Positions 7,782 to 15,714 of a stretch of DNA of 31,007 bases are shown here, one piece after another. Source of the stretch: Bordetella parapertussis (GTDB lineage Bacteria; Pseudomonadota; Gammaproteobacteria; Burkholderiales; Burkholderiaceae_C); assembly GCA_945861305.1 (NCBI GenBank), contig CAMATW010000031.1, forward strand, positions 1 through 31,007. Reading direction: 5' to 3'. The notes under the pieces were generated by a model that was not told where the DNA came from, ran no database searches, and saw nothing but the letters and a program-made list of their open reading frames with translations. A program made the position numbers and the translations under genes. Position 1 is the first letter of the stretch. The number at the start of each line of letters is the position of its first letter.

Positions 7782-8975
7782 TTATGCAGGAGGTCGGCGC
7801 GAAGCCCTGAGCAAGCCCACCGCACACAGCAAAGCCAGCAAGGCCACGGGAATGGCCGCCATGAAAACCGTTTGCAAACCTAATTGGGTGCTGAGTGCCG
7901 CTCCCCCCAACGCCCCGAGAACACCGGTAAAGCCATAGCCAATCACCGCGTACAAAGCCTGTCCCCTGCCGCGCAAGCGACCAGGGAAATGCTGCGACAG
8001 CCACGCAATGCACACCGTGTGCTGAATCGCAAAAGTGAACACATGCAGGCACTGTGCCAACAACAGCACCCACAAGACCTGTGCGTACCAAGCGGTGAGC
8101 CCCATGCGAAACGCCATCAAGCCGGTGCACACGCACAACCACCCAGGCAAGCTCAGCCAGTGCAACCAGCGACTTTGGGAAAAGAAGCCAATGATTTCGA
8201 CGATGACAGACACCGCCCACAACACCCCAATCATGTCTTTTCCATAGCCGAGTTCATCGAGGTACAAAGAGAAAAAGGTGTAGATCGCCACATGCGACAG
8301 CACGTGGAAAAACAGCGTCCCAAAAAACCACAGGGTTTGGGGTTGGCGCAGCACTTTGCCGAAGCCCGATTGGCCTTTGATGTGCAGTGTCTCTTCACGC
8401 ACATTAGGCAAACTCCACACACTTAAGTTGATGGCTAACAAGGTGAACACCATCCAAAAAGGAAAGTCGGCCATGCCATTTACTTCAAACCAATGGCCTG
8501 ACACGAATACCGTCACCAAAAACCCAACAGATCCCCACAAACGGATACGCCCATAGCGGCGTACATCCAAAGTGCCTTGGTGGCTGACCAAATGCGCCAT
8601 CGCCGCCTCGCTCATGGGCATCATGGCACTGGTGTGGGTGAACATCAAAAACAAAACCGCTGCCAACCACCACGGCGCATTGCTGAACAACAGCCCAATG
8701 GAGCACAACAAGGCCATGCCTGCGCACCAACGCATAAGGGGCACACGTTCACCACTGCGGTCGCTGAGCCAGCCCCACAGGTAGGGCGCAAACACGCGGG
8801 TGACCGCTTGCATGGAGGTGAGCAAGCCGATCATCCACAGGCTTAAACCCAAATGCTTCAACCACAAAGGCAAATAGGGATTGAAGAAACCAATGTGGGC
8901 AAAGTAGCTGGCTGAAAGCGCGGCAAACGGCACCATTTGACGCCGCGAGACCCGCGGCGCTGAGTCTGTCGTCAT
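7782..8975 (-). CDS. Major facilitator superfamily transporter (MFS_1-like, HcaT/nucleoside-symporter-like)
   Basis: The 397-residue protein is strongly hydrophobic with about twelve predicted membrane segments in two halves of six. The loop between helices 2 and 3 has LWGWLSDRSGERVPLMRWC, the MFS motif A (D-R-x-G-x-R/K type). The start MTTDSAPRVSRRQMVPFAALSASYFAHIGFFNPYLPLWLKHLG resembles the MFS_1-like group that includes the 3-phenylpropionate permease HcaT and NupG-like symporters. The substrate cannot be deduced. The gene begins four bases after the aroC stop on the same strand, so the two are likely co-transcribed, although no functional link to chorismate synthesis is obvious. Confidence 0.88.
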   Translation of the reverse strand: MTTDSAPRVSRRQMVPFAALSASYFAHIGFFNPYLPLWLKHLGLSLWMIGLLTSMQAVTRVFAPYLWGWLSDRSGERVPLMRWCAGMALLCSIGLLFSNAPWWLAAVLFLMFTHTSAMMPMSEAAMAHLVSHQGTLDVRRYGRIRLWGSVGFLVTVFVSGHWFEVNGMADFPFWMVFTLLAINLSVWSLPNVREETLHIKGQSGFGKVLRQPQTLWFFGTLFFHVLSHVAIYTFFSLYLDELGYGKDMIGVLWAVSVIVEIIGFFSQSRWLHWLSLPGWLCVCTGLMAFRMGLTAWYAQVLWVLLLAQCLHVFTFAIQHTVCIAWLSQHFPGRLRGRGQALYAVIGYGFTGVLGALGGAALSTQLGLQTVFMAAIPVALLALLCAVGLLRASRRPPA

Positions 8976-8979
8976 GGGT

Positions 8980-10080
8980 TCAATTGCTGCGTTGCGCAGG
9001 AATGGGGGTTAGCGGCATGACCACATCGCCACACTGTGCTCGGTGGCGTAGCGCGTGGTCCATCACCACCAGCGCCAGCAGCGCCTCGGCAATAGGCGTG
9101 GCGCGAATGCCAACGCACGGATCGTGGCGGCCCTTGGTTTGCACCTGCACCGCGTTGCCGGCGCTGTCGATGCTGTCGCGCGGCGTGAGGATGGAACTGG
9201 TGGGCTTGATGGCGATGCCTACCTCCAAGTCTTGTCCCGTGCTGATGCCGCCCAACACACCACCGGCGTTGTTATTGGCAAAGCCCTCGGGCGTCAGGCT
9301 GTCGCCGTGTGTCGAGCCGCGTTGCGCCACGCTGGCAAAACCCGCGCCGATTTCCACACCTTTGACCGCGTTCAAACCCATCATGGCGTGGGCGATGTCG
9401 GCGTCCAAGCGGTCGTAAATCGGTTGACCCAAACCAACCGGCATCCCCCGCGCCACCACACGGATGCGGGCGCCGCAGGAGTCACCGGCTTTGCGCAGGC
9501 TGTCCATGTAGCTTTCCAAGTGCGCCACATCGGCGATGGGCGCGTAAAACGGGTTGTTCGGCACATACGTCCAGTCTTCAAACGCGATGGGGTGCTCGCC
9601 CAGTTGCGTCATGCAACCGATGAACGTGGTGCCGTATTTTTCTTTCAGCCATTTTTTGGCCACAGCGCCAGCAGCCACCGTGGGCGCAGTCAAGCGAGCC
9701 GACGAACGTCCACCACCGCGTGGGTCGCGCACACCGTATTTTTGGGTGTAGGTGTAATCGGCGTGGCCGGGCCTGAAGGTTTGCAAGATGTCGCTGTAGT
9801 CTTTGCTGCGCTGGTCGGTGTTTTGAATCAGCAAGGCAATGGGCGTGCCGGTGGTCACGCCCTGGTAAACGCCGCTCAAGATTTGCACTTGGTCGGGTTC
9901 TTGGCGTTGCGTCACATGGCGGCTGGTACCTGGTCGGCGGCGGTCGAGGTCGTGCTGGATGTCGGCCTCGCTCAAGGCCATACCCGGTGGGCAGCCGTCG
10001 ATCACGCAGCCAATGGCTGGGCCGTGGGATTCCCCAAAGTTGGTGACTGCGAAAAGGGTGCCAAAGGTGTTGCCGCTCAT
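8980..10080 (-). CDS. aroC: Chorismate synthase
   Basis: The 366-residue enzyme catalyses the last shikimate-pathway step, anti-1,4 elimination of phosphate from EPSP to chorismate, and needs reduced FMN. Family signatures are present in order: [18 protein letters not shown] near the N terminus, RRRPGTSRH with the arginines that bind EPSP phosphate, [20 protein letters not shown] in the middle, and [17 protein letters not shown] near the C terminus. The length is typical. The start at 10080 gives [10 protein letters not shown], as in relatives. No Shine-Dalgarno is visible, and a GATAAT box lies seven bases upstream, so the message may be leaderless. The MFS gene follows four bases after the stop. 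Confidence 0.97.
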   Translation of the reverse strand: MSGNTFGTLFAVTNFGESHGPAIGCVIDGCPPGMALSEADIQHDLDRRRPGTSRHVTQRQEPDQVQILSGVYQGVTTGTPIALLIQNTDQRSKDYSDILQTFRPGHADYTYTQKYGVRDPRGGGRSSARLTAPTVAAGAVAKKWLKEKYGTTFIGCMTQLGEHPIAFEDWTYVPNNPFYAPIADVAHLESYMDSLRKAGDSCGARIRVVARGMPVGLGQPIYDRLDADIAHAMMGLNAVKGVEIGAGFASVAQRGSTHGDSLTPEGFANNNAGGVLGGISTGQDLEVGIAIKPTSSILTPRDSIDSAGNAVQVQTKGRHDPCVGIRATPIAEALLALVVMDHALRHRAQCGDVVMPLTPIPAQRSN

Positions 10081-10087
10081 GTATGGG

Positions 10088-10116
10088 ATTATCCCTGAGA
10101 GAAATTGAGATCAAAA
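10088..10116 (-). promoter_or_regulatory. Candidate aroC promoter giving a leaderless transcript
   Basis: On the minus strand a GATAAT box (10093-10088) is placed so that the predicted +1 falls on the A of the aroC ATG. TTTTGA lies 17 bases upstream of it and TTGATC lies 15 bases upstream; both are poor -35 matches. The box sits in the small palindrome GGGATTATCCC. The upstream edge adjoins the repeat at 10120-10140. This is a pattern call only. Confidence 0.27.
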
Positions 10117-10119
10117 AAT

Positions 10120-10140
10120 GGAATCTGACCCCGATTAATT
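10120..10140 (-). repeat. Interspersed GGGGTCAG-core palindromic repeat, copy 1 (one arm degraded)
   Basis: Read on the minus strand, the copy begins AATTAATCGGGGTCAGATTCC, identical to the first 21 bases of the copy at 20836-20864. The distal AATTAATT arm is replaced by ATTTTTTG. It forms the end of the CBS-domain gene: the last sense codon AAT and the stop TAA (10137-10135) both belong to the repeat. It lies between the CBS gene and aroC. Confidence 0.85.
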
Positions 10141-10593
10141 GGCTTTGGCGCCCTCTTCTTCAGAGGGCCAATCGCGGATATAGGCCTTGAGCATTTGGTT
10201 CTCGAAGTTTTGGCTGTCGACCACAGCTTTGGCTACGTCGTAAAAACTTACCACGCCCATGAGTTCGCGCTTATTCAAAACAGGCAAATAGCGGGCGTGG
10301 CGCTCCAGCATCATGCGGCGCACCTCGTCCAACTCTGTGTCGGGTGAGCAGGTGAGCGGGTGGTCGTCCATGGCACTTCGCACGGTGGCCTGCCCCAAGG
10401 CGCCGCCATTGACATTGAGCGCCAAAATCACCTCGCGGAAAGTGAGGATGCCCACCAAGTCGCCATGGTCCATCACCAAGATGGAACCCAAATCATGGTC
10501 GGCCATGGTCTGCACCGCCTCGGCCAAAGGGGACAACGGCGTGGTGGTGTAGAGCGTGGTGCCTTTGAGGCGCAGTATGTCGCTGACTTTCAT
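10135..10593 (-). CDS. CBS-domain-pair protein
   Basis: The 152-residue soluble protein is essentially two CBS motifs in tandem, about residues 1-60 (MKVSDILRLKGTTLYTTTP...) and 70-130 (SAMDDHPLTCSPDTELDEV...). CBS pairs bind adenosine nucleotides and usually act as energy sensors or in signal transduction. The start at 10593 is preferred over an upstream in-frame ATG at 10644. GAGAGGA lies just ahead of it, and the sequence from MKVSDIL matches stand-alone CBS proteins of Burkholderiales. The terminal Asn codon and the stop are supplied by the palindromic repeat, so the original C terminus may have been altered. It is divergent from metY, and its ligand is unknown. Confidence 0.88.
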   Translation of the reverse strand: MKVSDILRLKGTTLYTTTPLSPLAEAVQTMADHDLGSILVMDHGDLVGILTFREVILALNVNGGALGQATVRSAMDDHPLTCSPDTELDEVRRMMLERHARYLPVLNKRELMGVVSFYDVAKAVVDSQNFENQMLKAYIRDWPSEEEGAKAN

Positions 10594-10680
10594 GGGGTTC
10601 CTCTCAGGGCCAGCGCGGCTGGCATGGCTTTCAATATAGCCCACAATCTGCTACTGGTACACCGTAGGAACGAGAACACC

Positions 10681-11988
10681 ATGACCGGATACGCAGATCC
10701 CCATTTCGATACGCTTGCGCTGCACGCAGGCAGCCAACCCGACCCCGCTACGGGCGCAAGAGCGGTACCGATTCACCTGACCACGTCGTATGTCTTTGAG
10801 TCGTCCGACCAAGCGGCAGCCCTTTTCAATTTGGAAAGCGCTGGGCATGTGTACAGCCGAATCAGCAACCCCACCACTGCGGTGTTCGAGCAGCGCATCG
10901 CCGCTTTGGAGGGCGGCATCGGCGCGATCGCCACAGCCAGCGGCCAAGCCGCGCTGCACCTGAGTGTGGCCACCCTCATGGGCGCAGGCTCGCACATCGT
11001 GTCAAGTTCAGCGCTGTATGGCGGCTCGCACAACCTGTTGCACTACACCCTGCGCCGCTTTGGCATTGAAACCACCTTTGTCAAACCTGGCGACATCGAC
11101 GCTTGGCGGGCAGCCATCCAGCCCAACACCAAGCTGCTGTTTGGCGAAACGGTCGGCAACCCAGGCTTGGATGTGCTGGACATTCCCACCATCTCTCAAA
11201 TCGCCCACGACCACGGAGTACCGCTGTTGGTCGACGCCACCTTAAGCACACCTTATTTGATGAAGCCGCTATCAATGGGCGCAGATTTGGTCTACCACTC
11301 GGCGACCAAATTTTTGAGCGGCCACGGCACGGTGATTGGCGGCGTGGTGGTCGATGGCGGATCGTTTGACTGGGAAGCCAGCGGCAAGTTTCCCGAACTC
11401 TCTGAGCCCTATGCCGGTTTTCACAACATGGTGTTCACCGAGGAGAGCACCGTGGGCGCGTTCTTGCTGCGGGCTCGGCGAGAGGGACTGCGTGACTTTG
11501 GTGCCTGTTTAAGCCCACACTCGGCGTGGCTGATTCTGCAAGGCATGGAAACCTTGCCGCTGCGCATGGAGCGCCACTTGGCCAACACCGAAAAAGTGGT
11601 CGCCTTTTTGGCGGCTCACCCGATGGTGTCGCGGGTCGGCCACCCACTCATGCCCGACCACCCCAGCCATGCTTTGGCCAAAAAACTCTTGCGCGGTGGC
11701 GCACGGGGGGCCGGCTCGGTATTCAGCTTTGACATCAAAGGTTCGCGCACCCAAGGCCGTGCTTTCATTGAAGCGCTGAAAATCTTCAGTCACTTGGCCA
11801 ATGTGGGTGACAGCAAGTCGCTGGTGATTCACCCTGCCAGCACCACGCATTTCCGCATGAGCGACGAGGCACTGGCGCAAGCAGGCATTGGGGCAGGCAC
11901 CATCCGTTTGTCGGTGGGTTTGGAAGACGCTGATGATTTGATCGATGACTTGAAGCGGGCTTTGAAAGCCGCTGAAAAAGCAGTTTGA
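10681..11988 (+). CDS. metY: O-acetylhomoserine aminocarboxypropyltransferase (O-acetylhomoserine sulfhydrylase)
   Basis: The 435-residue enzyme belongs to the Cys/Met-metabolism PLP family and should make homocysteine directly from O-acetylhomoserine and sulfide. Motifs are the phosphate-binding YSRISNPTTAVFEQRIAALEGG (58-79), ASGQAALHL (86-94), SALYGGSHNLL (110-120) and the Schiff-base lysine K210 in YHSATKFLSGHGT. The length (about 430, longer than MetB/MetC at about 390) and the start GYADPHFDTLALHAGSQPDP favour MetY over cystathionine synthases. The start at 10681 is where homology begins; an open frame extends upstream but overlaps the divergent CBS gene. A hydrolase gene follows after 10 bases. 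Its acetyl donor step (metX) is not in the window. Confidence 0.93.
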   Translation: MTGYADPHFDTLALHAGSQPDPATGARAVPIHLTTSYVFESSDQAAALFNLESAGHVYSRISNPTTAVFEQRIAALEGGIGAIATASGQAALHLSVATLMGAGSHIVSSSALYGGSHNLLHYTLRRFGIETTFVKPGDIDAWRAAIQPNTKLLFGETVGNPGLDVLDIPTISQIAHDHGVPLLVDATLSTPYLMKPLSMGADLVYHSATKFLSGHGTVIGGVVVDGGSFDWEASGKFPELSEPYAGFHNMVFTEESTVGAFLLRARREGLRDFGACLSPHSAWLILQGMETLPLRMERHLANTEKVVAFLAAHPMVSRVGHPLMPDHPSHALAKKLLRGGARGAGSVFSFDIKGSRTQGRAFIEALKIFSHLANVGDSKSLVIHPASTTHFRMSDEALAQAGIGAGTIRLSVGLEDADDLIDDLKRALKAAEKAV

Positions 11989-11998
11989 AGAGGCCATC

Positions 11999-12805
11999 AT
12001 GTACATTGATGTGAACGGCCACAAGACCTACGCTTATACCGGCGGCAAAGATTTCAACCCCGCGCAGCGCACCGTAGTACTCATCCACGGCGTGCTGTGT
12101 GACCACAGTGTGTGGGCGCTGCAAAGCCGCTACTTGGCCAACCACGGTTGGAATGTGCTGGCCATCGACCTGCCAGGTCACTGCAAAAGTGCGGGTGCGC
12201 CACCGGCCACGGTGCAAGAAGCCGCAGCATTCGTTCAAGAACTGTTGGATGCGCAAGGCGTCAAGCAAGCCGCATTGGTGGGCCACAGTTTTGGCTCACT
12301 CATCGCCTTGCAAACTGCAGCCAATATGGGTGAGCGCATCAGCCATTTGGCGATGGTGGGCACGGCCTACCCCATGAAGGTGTCGCAACCACTGCTGGAC
12401 GCTTCGCTGAACGAACCTGAAAAGGCTTTGCACATGACCAATGTGTTTTCGCGAGCTACTTTGGCGCCACCCTCGGGCGCGGGGTCGTGGGTGTTTGGTG
12501 CCAGTTTGGCATTGGGGCGTCGTGTGTTGGCCAGCAACAAAACCGTGAATGTGTTTCACACTGGTTTCAATGCCTGCAACAACTACGACCAAGGCCTGCA
12601 AGCCATGGCGGCCGTCACCTGCCCCGTGTTGATGGTACTGGGTGAGTCCGACCAAATGACCACACCCAAAAATGCGCAACCGCTGATCGCTCACGCGAAG
12701 GAAAGTGGCAAGGCTTTGCAGGTAGTGAGTATTCCCAACGGCCACCACCAAATGACCGAGTCGCCTGACGAAACGCTGGATGCCCTCAAACGCTTTTTGC
12801 TTTAG
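11999..12805 (+). CDS. Alpha/beta-fold hydrolase
   Basis: The 268-residue protein has the alpha/beta hydrolase triad pattern. The oxyanion region is VLIHGVLCDHSVW (28-39), the nucleophile elbow GHSFGS has serine 97, an acidic residue lies in LGESDQMT, and the histidine is in NGHHQM near the C terminus. It resembles esterases and 3-oxoadipate enol-lactonase-like enzymes, but the substrate cannot be named. A GAAGAGG box precedes the ATG. It lies 10 bases after metY and may be co-transcribed; a role in methionine synthesis is not supported by anything visible. Its stop overlaps that of the convergent oxidase gene within a TTAG. Confidence 0.88.
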   Translation: MYIDVNGHKTYAYTGGKDFNPAQRTVVLIHGVLCDHSVWALQSRYLANHGWNVLAIDLPGHCKSAGAPPATVQEAAAFVQELLDAQGVKQAALVGHSFGSLIALQTAANMGERISHLAMVGTAYPMKVSQPLLDASLNEPEKALHMTNVFSRATLAPPSGAGSWVFGASLALGRRVLASNKTVNVFHTGFNACNNYDQGLQAMAAVTCPVLMVLGESDQMTTPKNAQPLIAHAKESGKALQVVSIPNGHHQMTESPDETLDALKRFLL

Positions 12806-14052
12806 CCACCAAACCGCTCAACCCGATAAGGTTTTGGATCAATATAAGGCGTCTCGCCACACACCATCTCTGCCAGCAGCCTCCCGCTAGAAGCGGCTTG
12901 GGTAAGCCCATGGTGCGCATGACCAAAACTAAACCACAAACCAGGGTGGCGTGGCGCAGAGCCCACCAAGGGCAGCATATCCGGTGTACAGGGGCGCGAA
13001 CCAACCCAAGCTTGGGCGTCGAGTCGCGCACCCAGATGGGTCAAGCCCCTTGCCATAGGCTCAATACGCTGCAACTGCAACGGTGTGGCAGGCGCATCGC
13101 GCAACGCAAATTCTGCGCCCGTGGTCAAGCGCAAGCCCCGTTGCATGGGTGCGATGGCATAGCCGTTGTCCACATCGACGATGGTGTGCTTAAGCGTGAC
13201 CGCAGCGGTTTGAAAGTGCATGTGGTATCCCCGCTTACGGCCCATCGGCAAGTTGTAACCGAGTTGCCTTGCCATGTCTTCACCCCAAGGTCCCAAGGCC
13301 AGCACCGCTTGCTTGGCACTTAAACGCCCCGTTTCAGTTTGAACGCCCCACGATTTCTCTTCAGCCTGCAAAGTACGTGCATCGCCTTGCACGAACTTGC
13401 CACCACGCTGCTCAAACAAACGCAGATAGGCGCTAGACAAAGCCTGCGGGTCTTGAATTTGCCGCGAATCGGGATAGTGAACACCACCCAGCAACGCGGT
13501 TTTAAGCGCGGGTTCTAATGCCAAGAGATGTGAGGGGGACAACGTATGCGCCGTCACACCATAGGCACGGCTTTGCTCGGCCATCGCCATACTTTGTTTG
13601 GCGCTTTCCTGGGTGCGAAACACTTTGATCCAACCCCGTTCATTCACCAAGCCATGCACACCGGCGGCAGCAATCAATGGCTGATGTTCGCTCCAACTGT
13701 GCTCAATCAAAGGCAAGGCACCAGCGATAGCTTGGGGGTACAAAGCGGGCGAAGAGTGTTGCCAATAACGCCACATCCACGGCAGCAAAGAAGGCAATGC
13801 TCGCCAGTGGTAATAGGCGGCGGTGCGACGCCCTAACGCGTAGGCCAGCAAGGTTTTGAAGTCACGCGGAAATGCGTAGGGAAACACAGTACTTCGCTCG
13901 ATCAGCCCCGCATTGCCAAAGCTGGTGGCTGCGCCTGCTGCGCCGCGTTCTATGAGCACCACCTCGCGGCCGCGCTCTTGCAACTTCAGCGCCAAGCTCA
14001 AACCCACAATGCCTGCACCCAGTACCAACACATCAGTGGATTTGTTTTGCAT
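12802..14052 (-). CDS. FAD-dependent oxidoreductase of the DAO family, D-amino-acid dehydrogenase-like
   Basis: The 416-residue protein opens with the dinucleotide-binding fold TDVLVLGAGIVGLSLALKLQERGREVVLIER (GxGxxG plus terminal acidic residue). ATSFGNAGLIERSTVFPYAFP follows, a hallmark of DadA-type D-amino-acid dehydrogenases. The C-terminal WVGSRPCTPDMLPLVG and FSFGHAHHGLTQAASSGRLLAEMV are the second FAD-contacting blocks of the DAO family. It probably deaminates D-amino acids and feeds electrons to quinone, but related oxidases (sarcosine- and hydroxyproline-type) are possible, so I give no symbol. The region before its ATG is the repeat at 14056-14084, and no Shine-Dalgarno is visible. 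Its stop overlaps the convergent hydrolase. Confidence 0.87.
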   Translation of the reverse strand: MQNKSTDVLVLGAGIVGLSLALKLQERGREVVLIERGAAGAATSFGNAGLIERSTVFPYAFPRDFKTLLAYALGRRTAAYYHWRALPSLLPWMWRYWQHSSPALYPQAIAGALPLIEHSWSEHQPLIAAAGVHGLVNERGWIKVFRTQESAKQSMAMAEQSRAYGVTAHTLSPSHLLALEPALKTALLGGVHYPDSRQIQDPQALSSAYLRLFEQRGGKFVQGDARTLQAEEKSWGVQTETGRLSAKQAVLALGPWGEDMARQLGYNLPMGRKRGYHMHFQTAAVTLKHTIVDVDNGYAIAPMQRGLRLTTGAEFALRDAPATPLQLQRIEPMARGLTHLGARLDAQAWVGSRPCTPDMLPLVGSAPRHPGLWFSFGHAHHGLTQAASSGRLLAEMVCGETPYIDPKPYRVERFGG

Positions 14053-14055
14053 AAA

Positions 14056-14084
14056 AATTAATTGGGATCTGACCCCGATTAAAT
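14056..14084 (-). repeat. Interspersed GGGGTCAG-core palindromic repeat, copy 2
   Basis: This is a full 29-bp copy. On the minus strand it reads ATTTAATCGGGGTCAGATCC and continues CAATTAATT. It differs from the copy at 20836-20864 at two positions. The last sense codon (ATT) and the stop (TAA, 14081-14079) of yihY lie in its first arm. Its other arm ends three bases before the start codon of the next gene, the DadA-like oxidase. The arms pair as AATTAAT(x)GG/CC(x)ATTAATT and are followed by T's on this strand. Confidence 0.88.
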
Positions 14085-15290
14085 AAGCTCAGCCAAATGC
14101 CAGTTGTTCCAGCGCGACCACAAGGCTTGGGTATGTTCTGTGTCCGCCAGCAACAACTGGTTCATCAAGGGAGCAGCGCGGGTAGAAGCAAAGTCGATGA
14201 GCAAGGCATAGCGCGGCGCTTGCGGCTCATTCAACACGCCGACCCAATCGAGTTGAACCAAGGTGTCCAACACCTCTTGTAGCTGCCAAGGATCTGCCTG
14301 CAAGGGTTGGGACAAACCATCCAACCCTAAGCCGCCCGCACTTTGTAATCGGGCTTGTTGGAGTAAGCGCAAGCAACCCAGCGCCAGCGTAAAGCCTCGA
14401 CCAGCCTGGTCCTCGAAACCATCCAACGAATCATTCGACAAGGTAGGCCAGCTCGCCACCAGCACCGCGCCTAACAACACCACCACCCAAGTGGTGTAAA
14501 TCCAGACCAGCAATATCGGCACAGTGGCAAAGGTGCCGTAAACCAGCGAAAAGGTCGGCATGCTGGCCAAATAAAACGTCAAGCCACTGCGGGCAGCTTC
14601 TAGCACCACTGCGGTGAAAAAACTGCCCAACAACAGAGGTCGCCAAGCCACATGGGTGTTGGGCACAAAGCGGTACAAGCCGCTGATACCACCCCACAAC
14701 AAGAGAAACTCCAACACTCCCAAAGCCAACTTGACGCCAGGCCCTTGGTAACGCAAAGAGCCACCCGACCAACTGATAACGGAGGCCATGGTCACCAAAC
14801 CGGCCGCCACCAACAATGGCCCCAAGGTGAGCGCTGCCCAGTACAGCAACAGCCTTTGACCCCAAGCACGTTGCTGACGTACCCGCCAAATCGTGTTGAG
14901 GCTGCGGTCTATGGTGAGCATCAAAGCCACGGCAGACAACATCAAAGCGGCAAAACCGAAACTTCCTAAACGGCTTGCCTTAGTAGTGAACTGGGTCAGG
15001 TAGCCCAGCACTTGGCGTGAGATGGTTTCGGGGATCAGGCTCTCCACCAACCAGCGTTGCAACACGGTTTGAAATTGGTCAAACACCGGAAACGCGGTCA
15101 CCACCGCCAAAGCCACAGTCAACAGCGGCACCAAAGCGATCAAGGTGGTAAACGTCAGAGCGCCAGCGGTTTGGCCCAAACGGTCATCGGCAAAACGATG
15201 CGTCAAGCGCTTAATCGCCCTTTGCCAAGGGAAATGCATGAGTTTTTGCGGGAGCAGAAGGAGTTGCGAGACAATCATGGTCTCTATCAT
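14079..15290 (-). CDS. YihY/BrkB family inner-membrane protein
   Basis: The 403-residue protein has a membrane domain (about 40-290) with six hydrophobic segments. The conserved family motif LGQTAGALTFTTLIALVPLL is visible, as are AVALMLTIDRSLNTIWRV and TFSLVYGTFATVPILLVWIY. A soluble tail of about 110 residues follows, with possible winged-helix character. The family was once annotated as ribonuclease BN, which was wrong; its function is unknown. The start at 15290 (MIETMIVSQLL) has AAGGTG about nine bases upstream; an in-frame ATG at 15278 is the alternative. The open frame extends to 15500, but that part overlaps the divergent gene and is not homologous. The final Ile codon and stop come from the palindromic repeat. 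Confidence 0.88.
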   Translation of the reverse strand: MIETMIVSQLLLLPQKLMHFPWQRAIKRLTHRFADDRLGQTAGALTFTTLIALVPLLTVALAVVTAFPVFDQFQTVLQRWLVESLIPETISRQVLGYLTQFTTKASRLGSFGFAALMLSAVALMLTIDRSLNTIWRVRQQRAWGQRLLLYWAALTLGPLLVAAGLVTMASVISWSGGSLRYQGPGVKLALGVLEFLLLWGGISGLYRFVPNTHVAWRPLLLGSFFTAVVLEAARSGLTFYLASMPTFSLVYGTFATVPILLVWIYTTWVVVLLGAVLVASWPTLSNDSLDGFEDQAGRGFTLALGCLRLLQQARLQSAGGLGLDGLSQPLQADPWQLQEVLDTLVQLDWVGVLNEPQAPRYALLIDFASTRAAPLMNQLLLADTEHTQALWSRWNNWHLAELI

Positions 15291-15714
15291 GCCATTGACA
15301 CCTTCTCTCACCCCCCAAGCCCACCAACATGTGCAACTCAGCCGCGCCTTGGCGGTCAGCAGCCTCATCGGCTTGGTTCTGCTTTCGCTGATGTGGGAGT
15401 TGTGGCTGGCCCCTTTGCGTCCAGGTGGCTCTTGGTTGGTACTAAAAGCTTTGCCTTTGTGCATTCCCTTGGCCGGCTTGCTGAAAAACCGCATGTACAC
15501 CTACCGTTGGGTCAGCTTGGTGGTTTGGCTGTATTTCGCCGAGGGCGTGATTCGCTTGCAAGGCGACACCTGGCCCAGCAATGCATGTGCCGCGGTTGAA
15601 ATCGTGTTGTGTTTGATGCTCTTCACGGCCAGCGCCTTGCATGTACGTTGGCGACTGCGCGACGCGGCATTGGCTGCCTCCCAAGAAAACGGTGGCGACG
15701 AGACCAAGCCATGA
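15277..15714 (+). CDS. DUF2069 family small membrane protein
   Basis: The 145-residue protein (or 141 if it starts at the ATG at 15289) is hydrophobic, with four predicted helices. The family signature is clear: WELWLAPLRPGGSWLVLKALPL, then GLLKNRMYTYRWVSLVVWLYFAEGVIR. The function of DUF2069 proteins is unknown. No good Shine-Dalgarno decides between the two ATGs. Whichever is used, the start region overlaps or abuts the 5' end of the divergent yihY gene. The gene overlaps the following FAD oxidase by ATGA, so the two are translationally coupled. The last dozen residues are polar. Confidence 0.85.
   Translation: MVSIMPLTPSLTPQAHQHVQLSRALAVSSLIGLVLLSLMWELWLAPLRPGGSWLVLKALPLCIPLAGLLKNRMYTYRWVSLVVWLYFAEGVIRLQGDTWPSNACAAVEIVLCLMLFTASALHVRWRLRDAALAASQENGGDETKP

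Noticed and set aside
9055..10098. Long plus-strand open frame (347 codons) opposite aroC
   Set aside because: It is the mirror of the highly conserved aroC gene on the minus strand. The translation is rich in H, R, A and G and shows no family motif.
10360..10680. N-terminal extension of MetY from 10360
   Set aside because: It overlaps the divergent CBS gene antisense and has no homology; the family N terminus matches the ATG at 10681.
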